DNA of 59,590 bases. Origin: a virus. The notes below the pieces were generated by a model that saw only the letters and a program-made list of their open reading frames with translations, had not been told where the DNA came from and made no database searches. How positions within the stretch are numbered: the first letter of the stretch is position 1; the number at the start of each line of letters is the position of its first letter. The position numbers and the translations under genes were made by a program. The DNA lies in IMG/VR virus record IMGVR_UViG_3300017917_000757, positions 1-59,590 of that record; one strand, 5' to 3'. Positions 1-8,128 of this stretch are shown piece by piece.

Positions 1-99
1 GTCAGGCCTTCGCCGATCGCTTGCGAGCGGGTCTGCGACACCTGGTATTCGAGGTGGCGCATCGAGCGGTAGAACAGGACGGCAAGACCACGGGATGAC
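1..99. repeat. Terminal redundancy, left copy (assembly overlap)
   Basis: These 99 bases are identical to the last 99 bases of the window (59492-59590). The giant gene reads through the join in one frame, so this marks a circular assembly closed with a k-mer-sized overlap rather than a biological terminal repeat. Unique circle length is 59,491 bp. Confidence 0.9.
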
Positions 100-3000
100 T
101 GCTCGCGCATGGCTTGCAGGTCTTCCATCAGGCTGCGGCGCAGGGCCAGCAGCTTTTCTTGCGGCAGGTTCTTGGCGGTGCGGAAGCCTTGGTCGCCCCA
201 CAGGTACGCGTTTTCGTCCGTCTCGTCGATGGCCTCGTAGCGCTTGCCGTTGGCCTCGATGGTGCGGGCATCACGCAGGCGTGCGTCGATGTCGCTGATC
301 GCTTCCTCGATGCGAGCCTTCGTCTCCTTCCAGACCTTGGCCTCTTCGGTCAGGTTCATGATGGAGTTCACGCGCTTTTCCAGCTCGTCGAGCTTGGCGT
401 TGCGCTCCTGCTCGGGCATCTCGATCTCGCCCTGACGGGTGGCGTCTGCCTTCTCGGCTTGCTTGGCGGCTTCTCGCTCTTCTGCCTTGCGCTTGTTCTC
501 GGTGTAGCGGGACTCCCAAGCCGTGCGCTGATCGGCCGTCATGTCAGCGAAGGCCTGCTGAGCCTCGCGCTGTCGATCGCCAGACAGAGACGACAGGTAG
601 TCACGCATGGCTGGCGTGATCTCGCTGGGCAGCAGCTTCTTGCGCTGAGCCTTGGGCGCCGACTTGTACGTGCCCATGTCCAGCTCCGGCAGGTCGGCCG
701 ACTCGTCAACCGCCTTCGGGCTGGGCTTGGCGAACTTGGCCTCCTCCTTCTGCTCAGCCATCACGGCCTTGAGCTGCTTCTTGAGGTCGTCAAGGCTGGC
801 TGTATCGCGCTCGCTGACGTTGGCCTTGGTCCAGTCGCCGCCGTACTTGCGGTTCAGGCGGTCGTTTTCCTGGGTGATCTTGCGTTCGATGTCGCGTGAC
901 TTGGCATCCAGGTCGTTCCTGTCGGCGCTGGATTGGGTGCCGCCTACTGCGTCAGCCAGCTCTTCGCGCTTGGTGCCGTTTACCGTTTCGGCCGATTCCT
1001 TTCCTGTGAAAGGTTTCAGGCTGTTGTACGCCTGCTTGAGCATGGCCGGGGTCACGCTCTTGGCAAGCGGCGCCCACTCCTTGCTGGCACGCATGCGCTT
1101 CATAAGCTCGCGGACGATGTCCTTGAACTTGACGTAGCCCAGCTTGACCAGAGCCTCCATGACTTTCTGGATGGCCTTGGGCAGCTCGGAGACCGTGTGC
1201 TTTTGATCGCCCACAGCCTTGAGCTTGGTGCCACCGACGTCGGAAACGATGTCCCACAGGTTGTAGGCGGCGTCGCCCAGCTCTTCCTTGGCGGCTGCAA
1301 GCTCGGCGTTGATGCTCTTGAGGTCAGCCTTGGCCGGGGCGGCGGGCGCTACCTGGTTGGCAGGCTCACCGAATGAGCCAGTGTTGAGCAGGCGGCGAAC
1401 CTGCTCGGGCTGGTAGCCCATGGTGATCGCTTCGCGTTCGAGCTGCTCCAGGCCGTTCTTGCGCTTGGCCGAGTACTTCATGCCCAGCAGCTTCTGAGCC
1501 TCACCCTCGAAGTAGGGCGCCGTCTTGGCCCGCATCTCGTCTGTGACGTTCGCTGCTGGCTGGGCGACAGGCTGAGCCGTGCCCTTGCCCGTGAACGTGG
1601 ATTCGGCTGCGGCAACGTCCTGCTCGATGGGCGTGATCTTCTTGCGCTTCTCCGCAACCTTGGTCATCAGTTGCTCGGAAGGGGCGGCGGTCACCTCGGT
1701 CGTGGCAGTCTGAGCTGGCGGGCTCACCTGTTGAGACTGCGCCTGCTGCTGCATGGCTGCGTCCATCTCGTCCAGGCGCTCCTGGCCGGCAGGCTGCGGC
1801 TTGGCCTTGGGCGGAGCCTTGAATGTGCCACCCTGCGGGATGCTGTTGGCGTAGGTGCTGATGGCCTCGTGGATGCGGCTGATGGCTTCCGGGGCTTCCT
1901 GGCCCAGCATTGCCTCGCCGCGAGCGAACAGGCCACGGTCGGTCTTGACCTCGTTGAGGTTGGCTGTGTCGCCGTAGCGCTGGAGCGCCATCTCGATGCT
2001 CTTGCGCTGCTCTTCTGTACCGGTCTGGTACAGGTAGGCCATAGCCTCCGGGCTGCGCAGGGCGGTGATCGCTTCCTCGCGGGCGATCGGCAGGCTCGCG
2101 GTGTTCGGGCGATCGACCTGCTTGTCAGACTCGGGGATGGTGATGGTCTGCTCGGTGCCCGGCTCTTCCTTGGCTTTTCCAGTGTCAGGCTTCATGGCCT
2201 GGTTCACCACGCCGGAGCCAGCGCCACCAACACCACCGCCCAGGAAGCCAACGGCTGCGCTGTCGATGTACTCGCGGAACGCTTCCTTGCTGGTCAGGTC
2301 TTTGTCTGCACCCCAGCGCTCGATCGTGGTCTGCACACCTTCGGTCAGACCCTCGCGGAAGCCACCCTTCATGGCCTCCAGCGCGATTTCGCGGATGGCT
2401 GCACCCTTACCAGCGTCCGCAGCTTCGGAGGCTGCTGCGCGGCCAAGGCGACCCTTCACGCCGCCGACGAACTGGCCAAGGGCCTTGGAGTCCGCCCATG
2501 AATCGACGGCCGTAGCGGCAATGCCGGACAGCCAGACCTTGCCCAGGCTGTATTCCTGGCCCTTGTCGACCGCTTCCTGCACTGCGTCGCCGTAGATCGA
2601 GCCCAGCTCTTGGGTGGCGTTCAGGAAGGTGTTGGCCGTGTTCGCGCCGATCATGCGGTAGACGGTCTTGGTTGCCGTCTCTGCGGCTGCGTCAGCGGCA
2701 ACGCCCTTGGCGATGAGCTGCTGGGCTTCCTTGTCGATCAGCTTGCCGACCAGCTTCCTCACGCCAGCCTCGGCGGCACCCTTCTCGATGGCACCGGCCA
2801 CAGCGCCAGCAGCAGTACCAACGCCGGGAGCGGCAGCAGAGCCAACCGCTGCGCCAGCAAGCGAGGCAACGCCCATCTCAGCAACCTGGCCGAGCAGGTA
2901 GCCGCTGGAATAGGTGAACCACTTGCCCAGGCCACCGTTTTCCCAGGCTTCGGTGAAGGAGTCGGTGGGCTTGGAGATCGCCTGGACTTCCTTTTCGGCG

Positions 3001-3365
3001 TCCTTGTAGCCCTTCAGGCCCCATTCCTTGACGCCGGTCGCGCCAATGGTGTCGCCGATCAGCGCGGCGGTGCCGTAGAGGGTTTGCTTGAGCTGCTTGC
3101 CGGAGACGTCGAAGCCGCGGCTGAAATCGCCTTGCGTGCTCTTGGGCTTAGGCGTGACGGCGGTCTCGCCCCAATCGTAGGGATCGAACTCTTTGGCAGC
3201 GCCAGCGGCTGCGCTCGGAGCTGACGAATCACCCCAATCGTAGGGGTCGAAGGTCTTGGTTTGCGCCGCCTGAACCCTGGGGTTGACGTCCTGTGTGCGG
3301 GCTTCGTCAGACGACTTGAAAAGACGCAGGCCGAAGCCTCCGCCAGCCTGGTCTTCGTACGCCAT
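1..3365 (-). CDS. Giant virion-associated polyvalent protein, N-terminal part (continues at 59491)
   Basis: The start is ATG at 3365 with AGGAG about 8 nt upstream, 12 nt after the stop of the preceding gene. The frame has no stop to base 1 and continues in phase at 59491 down to 54520, giving 2,778 aa. The N-terminus carries a duplicated FDPYDWG motif (about residues 40 and 60), then a Gly/Ala-rich, possibly membrane-active stretch (about residues 150-190), then long charged, proline- and glutamine-rich, coiled-coil-like sequence. Very large proteins at this place in podovirus genomes are usually packaged or ejected virion proteins. No transglycosylase or other enzyme domain was recognised in this part. 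Function is inferred from size and position. Confidence 0.85.
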   Translation of the reverse strand, partial: MAYEDQAGGGFGLRLFKSSDEARTQDVNPRVQAAQTKTFDPYDWGDSSAPSAAAGAAKEFDPYDWGETAVTPKPKSTQGDFSRGFDVSGKQLKQTLYGTAALIGDTIGATGVKEWGLKGYKDAEKEVQAISKPTDSFTEAWENGGLGKWFTYSSGYLLGQVAEMGVASLAGAAVGSAAAPGVGTAAGAVAGAIEKGAAEAGVRKLVGKLIDKEAQQLIAKGVAADAAAETATKTVYRMIGANTANTFLNATQELGSIYGDAVQEAVDKGQEYSLGKVWLSGIAATAVDSWADSKALGQFVGGVKGRLGRAAASEAADAGKGAAIREIALEAMKGGFREGLTEGVQTTIERWGADKDLTSKEAFREYIDSAAVGFLGGGVGGAGSGVVNQAMKPDTGKAKEEPGTEQTITIPESDKQVDRPNTASLPIAREEAITALRSPEAMAYLYQTGTEEQRKSIEMALQRYGDTANLNEVKTDRGLFARGEAMLGQEAPEAISRIHEAISTYANSIPQGGTFKAPPKAKPQPAGQERLDEMDAAMQQQAQSQQVSPPAQTATTEVTAAPSEQLMTKVAEKRKKITPIEQDVAAAESTFTGKGTAQPVAQPAANVTDEMRAKTAPYFEGEAQKLLGMKYSAKRKNGLEQLEREAITMGYQPEQVRRLLNTGSFGEPANQVAPAAPAKADLKSINAELAAAKEELGDAAYNLWDIVSDVGGTKLKAVGDQKHTVSELPKAIQKVMEALVKLGYVKFKDIVRELMKRMRASKEWAPLAKSVTPAMLKQAYNSLKPFTGKESAETVNGTKREELADAVGGTQSSADRNDLDAKSRDIERKITQENDRLNRKYGGDWTKANVSERDTASLDDLKKQLKAVMAEQKEEAKFAKPSPKAVDESADLPELDMGTYKSAPKAQRKKLLPSEITPAMRDYLSSLSGDRQREAQQAFADMTADQRTAWESRYTENKRKAEEREAAKQAEKADATRQGEIEMPEQERNAKLDELEKRVNSIMNLTEEAKVWKETKARIEEAISDIDARLRDARTIEANGKRYEAIDETDENAYLWGDQGFRTAKNLPQEKLLALRRSLMEDLQAMREQSSRGLAVLFYRSMRHLEYQVSQTRSQAIGEGL

Positions 3366-3377
3366 AAAGGCTCCTTC

Positions 3378-4943
3378 TTACCGATACTGTGCTGCGATCC
3401 CGCGAGATGCTGCGATTTGACGCTGCTGCTCTGCTGTCAGGGCCTGCTGGTTTGCCTGGCTGCGGGCCTGCTCCAAGCGGGCAATCTCTGCCTGGGCCTG
3501 AGCCGAATAGCCTGTGCGTCGGCCAAGCTCGATCTCGCGTGTTTCTACGTCGACGATACTTGGTGATTGCAGTCCAGGACGGGCTGCTGCGGCAGGAGCC
3601 GGAGCTGCCGGAGCGGGTGCTCCAGGAGCGCCAGCGGCAGGGGGTGTCTGCTTCTGGGCGGGAGGCAGAACGAAGATTTGGCGGTCGCCAATCTTCACGT
3701 AGTAGTTCAGGCCGTCGTCGGTCTTGACGTCATCAGGCTTGGTCTTGGCAAGGCTCGTTGCCTTGTCCACGATCGACACCGGCACCAGCTCTTTGCCGTC
3801 GTTGGCGCGGCGGTTGTTCAGGCCGTAGTTGGCCATGACCGTCGAGAAGCGGTTGAGCATGCCCTGGCGCTTGGCGTCATAGGCAGCAGCAGCTTCGTCG
3901 CCAACCTCGATGCGCTCTTTGGCGGTCAGGTCTTTGGGCACGCCAAGCAGGCGCATGGCCTCCTCGGATGCGCGGTTGTTCATGGCCTGCACTGCATCGA
4001 AGTTGAACTTCTGGTCAGCCAGGTCGGCCTGACGCTTCATCAGTTGCGTCTGAGCGGCAACCTGAGCCAGGTGAGCGCGGGCGTTTGTGGCCTGTGTCTC
4101 GGCAGTCTGTCGCTGGATTTCCAGCACGCCGTTCTGGTAGGCGGCTTGCTGCTGGAGTTCGGCAACACGGGTCTGGCTGGCGAAGTAGTCCTTCGGGTCC
4201 ATGCGAGACGCCATGATCTGGTTCATGGAGACCGTGCGGCCATCGGGTGCGCGAAGCACCACGTCGTCCATCTCGATCTTCGAGCCAGGGTAGACCGGAG
4301 TCTTGGCCATCTCGAACTTGGCGCCCGGGATCATGGGCACGCCAGCTTGGCGGAGCATTGCCTCTGACGAAGTCTGGTCGCCCGTGGCCATGAAGTTGCG
4401 CATGGCGGAGATGGTCTCGTCTGCGCGGGCGTCACGGAACGCCTTCATCATGGTCAGCGAACCAGCCATTGCTTTCTGGATGGCTTCGGGGCTGTCAGCC
4501 TGCTTGAGCGCCGCCAGGTTCAGGCGGGTGTACATCTCCTGGCGCAGTTCCCATGGGGACTTCTGGCCTTCGGCCGGGGCTGCGGGAGTTGCCGGAGCTG
4601 CTGTAGCGGATGAAGCAGGGCCAGCCAGCCCCATGCGGGGAGCCGCGGGAGCTGCCTCTGCGCCAGTGGCCGGGGCTGCTTCTGCTGTAGCCGCAGCAGG
4701 GGCTGCTGTTGCTGCGCCCTCGATCTTTGGCATGTATTCGTTGACGATGGCTTCCAGCTCGTCCTGGCCAGCCTGCTTCTTGCGTGCTGCCTTCAGGTCG
4801 AGGTCTGTCTTTTCCATCTGGAGCTTGACCAGACCGCGGCGGGCTTCCGCATCCTCCATCTCGGAGCGGTGCTTCTCGCCCTCCATGTAGCCTTTTGTGA
4901 GACCGCCAACGGCGGCTCCGAGTGCTGCGATACCGGCCATCAT
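3378..4943 (-). CDS. Internal virion-type protein, 521 aa
   Basis: The N-terminus is a Gly/Ala-rich hydrophobic helix (AALGAAVGG) followed by a charged helix rich in Glu and Lys. Ala/Pro-rich linkers lie near residues 75-125 and 430-460, and coiled-coil stretches rich in Gln and Ala near residues 260-310. It overlaps the upstream gene by 4 nt and sits directly before the giant protein, the position of the ejected core proteins of T7-like phages. An alternative start is the second Met, which is better spaced from the GGAGGG site. No enzymatic domain was recognised; role inferred from order and composition. Confidence 0.75.
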   Translation of the reverse strand: MMAGIAALGAAVGGLTKGYMEGEKHRSEMEDAEARRGLVKLQMEKTDLDLKAARKKQAGQDELEAIVNEYMPKIEGAATAAPAAATAEAAPATGAEAAPAAPRMGLAGPASSATAAPATPAAPAEGQKSPWELRQEMYTRLNLAALKQADSPEAIQKAMAGSLTMMKAFRDARADETISAMRNFMATGDQTSSEAMLRQAGVPMIPGAKFEMAKTPVYPGSKIEMDDVVLRAPDGRTVSMNQIMASRMDPKDYFASQTRVAELQQQAAYQNGVLEIQRQTAETQATNARAHLAQVAAQTQLMKRQADLADQKFNFDAVQAMNNRASEEAMRLLGVPKDLTAKERIEVGDEAAAAYDAKRQGMLNRFSTVMANYGLNNRRANDGKELVPVSIVDKATSLAKTKPDDVKTDDGLNYYVKIGDRQIFVLPPAQKQTPPAAGAPGAPAPAAPAPAAAARPGLQSPSIVDVETREIELGRRTGYSAQAQAEIARLEQARSQANQQALTAEQQRQIAASRGIAAQYR

Positions 4944-6124
4944 GCCCTCCGAATCAAACCGCGGGCCTGCTGATTCTTCAGGCCGATTTCGTTCATCTTG
5001 TTCAGCTTGGACAAGCCGAAGTGCTTGACTGCGCCCTCGTTCAGCACGAACTCTCCGTCTGACAGCATCGCCGGGATGCGGTCATCACGGGGGCCGCCTG
5101 GGCCGTCCACCTCACCGCCGTTGGCGAAGTACATGCCGTAGTCCTGGTTGCCGAATGCGTTGCCTGTGCCGAAGCCACCGTTGGACGCAAAGCCGCTGGA
5201 ATCCCACCAGTTGGCGACGCTGTTGCCCATGTTGGTCAGGCCCTGCTGACCCCACTTGGTCGAGGCGATGTTGCCGATGCCGCTGAACAGGCCGGAGACG
5301 CCCTGCATCTGGCTGTTGTACATCGACATGTTGTTGCGGAAGGCGTCGTTGGTGATGCCGCCACCGCTGTTGATTGCGCCAGCAGCGATCTGAGAGCCTT
5401 GCAGCAGAGGGCTGACGGCGTTTGCGGCATTGTTGACGCCACCAGAACTTACGCCACTGGACACACCGGCCGTCTGGTTGGCGACCTGGCCGAAGGTGGC
5501 AGAGGCGTTCGGCATGTTGCGGCCGAAGTTAGCTGCGCCAGCACGAAGGGCGATGCCTTTGTCCAGGGTGTCGAAGGCTGCGCCGGTCTGAGCGCCAGCG
5601 GAGGCCAGAGCCTGGCCGGTCATCAGCTTGGCGTTCTCTCGGGCAAACGCCGACGAGTTCGGGTTGACGCCGTAACGAGCCAGGGCACGAGCGCCTTGCT
5701 GCTGAGCGTTCGAGAACTGCTGGTTGACGTTGGCGGCAGCGATGCCCATGCGCCGCTGCACGTTCTCGTTGGAGTCGTAGCCCATCGCATCGGCAGCAAC
5801 CTGCTGCTCAATGGGGCGGTAGTTCTCCTTGTAGTAGTCATACTGCTCTTTGGACTGCTCGCGTTGCTGCCTCAGGCCAGGCAGAAGCTCGGCCTGCAAG
5901 TCTTCGCGCAGCTTGAGATCACGCTCCTGCATCGGCTTGAGCGTGTTCTGGTAATAGTCCTTCTGGAAGTCGAGAGTCTCTTTCCCGAGGTCATACTGAA
6001 GCTGGGCGGCGTCTCGTGCCGTCGCATTGCTCTGAGCTGCCGCTGCACTGGCTGCATCTGCTGCGTTTTCGGATGCGACGTAGCCAAGAACCGCCGAACC
6101 CGCAATTGCCCATCCCACCGGCAT
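4940..6124 (-). CDS. Internal virion / ejection-type protein, 394 aa
   Basis: I chose ATG at 6124, 1 nt past the upstream stop, because GGAGG lies 6-7 nt before it; an in-frame Met lies 12 nt further upstream. After a short hydrophobic N-terminus come an Ala-rich helix, a Gln/Glu/Tyr-rich amphipathic coiled coil (about 60-130), a Gly/Asn/Ser-rich middle, and a C-terminal block with the motif IPAMLSDGEFVLN. That block recurs in podoviral internal virion (gp14-like) proteins. It probably enters the host envelope with its two downstream neighbours. Confidence 0.75.
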   Translation of the reverse strand: MPVGWAIAGSAVLGYVASENAADAASAAAAQSNATARDAAQLQYDLGKETLDFQKDYYQNTLKPMQERDLKLREDLQAELLPGLRQQREQSKEQYDYYKENYRPIEQQVAADAMGYDSNENVQRRMGIAAANVNQQFSNAQQQGARALARYGVNPNSSAFARENAKLMTGQALASAGAQTGAAFDTLDKGIALRAGAANFGRNMPNASATFGQVANQTAGVSSGVSSGGVNNAANAVSPLLQGSQIAAGAINSGGGITNDAFRNNMSMYNSQMQGVSGLFSGIGNIASTKWGQQGLTNMGNSVANWWDSSGFASNGGFGTGNAFGNQDYGMYFANGGEVDGPGGPRDDRIPAMLSDGEFVLNEGAVKHFGLSKLNKMNEIGLKNQQARGLIRRA

Positions 6125-6125
6125 A

Positions 6126-6473
6126 TCAGCCTCCAATCAATTCTGCGTCCACCTGTGCCGGATCGGTCACGTCGGTGGCGTGGATGCAGTACCAGACCGA
6201 ATCGGTCAAGGCACTGATCTCATGGTGAATGCCTGCTTTGATCGTTAGGCAGGCTGGTGCTTTTACATGTTGGGTCGTCTCGTCAGTCTTGACGATGACC
6301 TCGCCACTGGCCAGAAGGCTCAGGTGATCAAACTTGTGGGCGTGACTGCCAACCAGGCAACCCGCCGGAATGTGGATCTCCTTGGCGTACACGCCGCTGG
6401 AGAAGTGATGCTGGATGCCGAGGTCAACATCGAAGCGACCCTCGTTTTCCTTGAAGCGCTCCGCCGTCGTCAT
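6126..6473 (-). CDS. Small cupin-fold protein, 115 aa
   Basis: A compact beta-rich protein with cupin-like features: a Gly-Ser-His-Ala-His segment (GSHAHKFDH), then a conserved-looking GEVIVKTDE strand and an IHHEI strand near the C-terminus. The three His clusters could bind a metal. It starts at ATG 6473, overlapping the oxygenase stop as ATGA, so the two are probably coupled. Cupins beside 2OG oxygenases recur in phage structural operons; the substrate is unknown. Confidence 0.65.
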   Translation of the reverse strand: MTTAERFKENEGRFDVDLGIQHHFSSGVYAKEIHIPAGCLVGSHAHKFDHLSLLASGEVIVKTDETTQHVKAPACLTIKAGIHHEISALTDSVWYCIHATDVTDPAQVDAELIGG

Positions 6474-7063
6474 CCGCGGCACCCTTTGAACTTTTCCGTC
6501 TTGATGCAGACGATCATTGCAATGCGCTCCTCATCGGTTTCGTTGTTGACCCAATGCGGGACGCTGTTGTCGAACCAGTAGACATCGCCGTCCTTTGCCT
6601 TGATGGCGCCGTCGTTGAACACAAACTCGCTGCCTTCAGGGTTGCGCACAGCAACGTAGAACTTCTCGTAGTACGCCGCGTGCCAGCCGCCATCAACGTG
6701 CGGGTGAATCTTTCCGCCCGGCGGCAGCTTGGTGATCAGGATGCCGCCAAGGCGCTCGCCCTCCAGGTAGCCCATCATCCCGAACAGGATCGGCTTCAGC
6801 TCAGGCAGGCAGTAGTACGACGGATACCAGACCGAGTCGTGCTCTGCGTTGAAGTCCGATCCGCTTGTGCAGAAGTTGTCCGGGTTTGGGTTGTAGTTCT
6901 TGATGTCGTTGTAGCGCACCCAGATGTCCGTCATCTCCGCGTGCGGCGAACCCTTCGGTGCTGCACGCAGGGGAATCTGGCCGAAGAGGTGCGAATGCGT
7001 GGCCAGCGCCTTTTGCAGCGGACCTACGTCAACACCCTCAAGAACCTTCAGAAATCCCGGCAT
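6470..7063 (-). CDS. 2-oxoglutarate/Fe(II) oxygenase, Asp/Asn beta-hydroxylase-like
   Basis: The protein has a jelly-roll Fe(II) site: His122-x-Asp124 in the IHPHVDGG segment, distal His170 in VPHWVNN, and Arg180 in DEERIAM, suited to holding 2-oxoglutarate. This pattern fits the aspartyl/asparaginyl beta-hydroxylase family. I chose ATG 7063 over an upstream TTG. It lies between an unknown beta protein and the cupin, inside the virion operon, so it may hydroxylate a virion or host envelope protein, which is inference. Confidence 0.8.
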   Translation of the reverse strand: MPGFLKVLEGVDVGPLQKALATHSHLFGQIPLRAAPKGSPHAEMTDIWVRYNDIKNYNPNPDNFCTSGSDFNAEHDSVWYPSYYCLPELKPILFGMMGYLEGERLGGILITKLPPGGKIHPHVDGGWHAAYYEKFYVAVRNPEGSEFVFNDGAIKAKDGDVYWFDNSVPHWVNNETDEERIAMIVCIKTEKFKGCRG

Positions 7064-7112
7064 GGCCTTACCCAATCAATACAGTCGATTCTAGGTGGTG
7101 GGTGGCTAAAGC

Positions 7113-7595
7113 TCAGCCGGGAAACCAGCACCGCATGACCAGTCCATTGCCAACGATGACTTGACCTGGCCGGGCGTAAATCAGATCACCGGCCGACTTC
7201 CCGTCGACTTCACCGCCCATCACCACAAGGGCGCTTTCCTCGGCAAAGCTGATTGACCCTGTGACGGCCACCTTTTCACGACTCCAGCTCCCCTTGCCGG
7301 GCGGAGAGACGCAAATCCGAAGCGCCGTTGGGCTTAGGACTTTCTCTGTACAAACCACCCCGGCCGGGAATTCCCCAATCGTCAAATCCAAGCTGGTGTC
7401 GCCAGCGTGCAGCACCTGGGTGAAGTCGCCGCATGTGAACTCGAAGTCCCCGGCGATGTAGACGTTCAGGGTTTGCTGGTTCTGCGGGGTCACGCCCCCG
7501 GTGAACCGCTTGCAGTGGGTGTCGCCCAGGACTTGGGCCGACCTGTAGGCCGTGAACTGGCCCACGGTTACCTGCTGAAAGGAATATGCGCTCAT
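7113..7595 (-). CDS. Beta-rich protein of unknown function, 160 aa
   Basis: Predominantly short beta strands with Gly turns. The segment around residues 45-75 (GDFEFTCGDFTQ then AGDTSLDLTIGEF) looks cupin- or jelly-roll-like, but no metal ligands stand out. It overlaps the preceding fibre-assembly gene by 4 nt and is followed by 49 noncoding bases. It may belong to the oxygenase/cupin insert or be a fibre accessory protein. I do not recognise the family. Confidence 0.6.
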   Translation of the reverse strand: MSAYSFQQVTVGQFTAYRSAQVLGDTHCKRFTGGVTPQNQQTLNVYIAGDFEFTCGDFTQVLHAGDTSLDLTIGEFPAGVVCTEKVLSPTALRICVSPPGKGSWSREKVAVTGSISFAEESALVVMGGEVDGKSAGDLIYARPGQVIVGNGLVMRCWFPG

Positions 7596-8128
7596 TGCAT
7601 GGCACCCACTTCAAAGACGGTCGCGTTCTCGCTGTTCGGAGCCAGCGGCCAGACAATCAGGAACGGGTCGGCCTGGGTCGTGACGTCTCGCAGAAGCTGG
7701 CGGTAGGTCACCCACTCGGCCGGAACCTCTGTGCCGCTCTCCATCGCTCGCGTGACAACCCAATCGGAATCGGCAAGCAGCTTGTTGCGCACGGTGCGGA
7801 CTTCGGCCCACTTCTGCTGGGTCAGCAGATCGGAGGGGTAGACCTTGTTCTCTCCTGGCGACCAGTACACCCAGCCGCTCGGAGGCAGGTCATCGAATGT
7901 GATGGGCCGGTGCTCTTGGTCTGGGTCGAGCGGGCTGTACCAGATATGCCCGCGCACATCCTCAGTCGCAACCCATTGGCCATTCACCCAGCGCCAGCGC
8001 TGAAAGCCAGTCAGCTCCAGCTCAGGCAGGTCTTCTCGAACAACCTTGTGCTCGTTGTTGGCGTTGACCACAACTTCATTGATCGTCCCATCAAGGAAGC
8101 CAAGTTCATCAATGGTGTTGAGCATCAT
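7592..8128 (-). CDS. Tail fibre assembly chaperone-like protein
   Basis: The C-terminal 65 residues match the usual pattern of phage tail-fibre assembly proteins: WAEVRTVRNKLLADSDW, then EWVTYRQLLRDV and a terminal PLAP-type segment. It lies directly after the large J-like fibre gene and overlaps it by 4 nt (ATGA), the usual position for such chaperones. The N-terminal half, with several Trp and Pro, differs from short versions of the family. Confidence 0.75.
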   Translation of the reverse strand: MMLNTIDELGFLDGTINEVVVNANNEHKVVREDLPELELTGFQRWRWVNGQWVATEDVRGHIWYSPLDPDQEHRPITFDDLPPSGWVYWSPGENKVYPSDLLTQQKWAEVRTVRNKLLADSDWVVTRAMESGTEVPAEWVTYRQLLRDVTTQADPFLIVWPLAPNSENATVFEVGAMQ

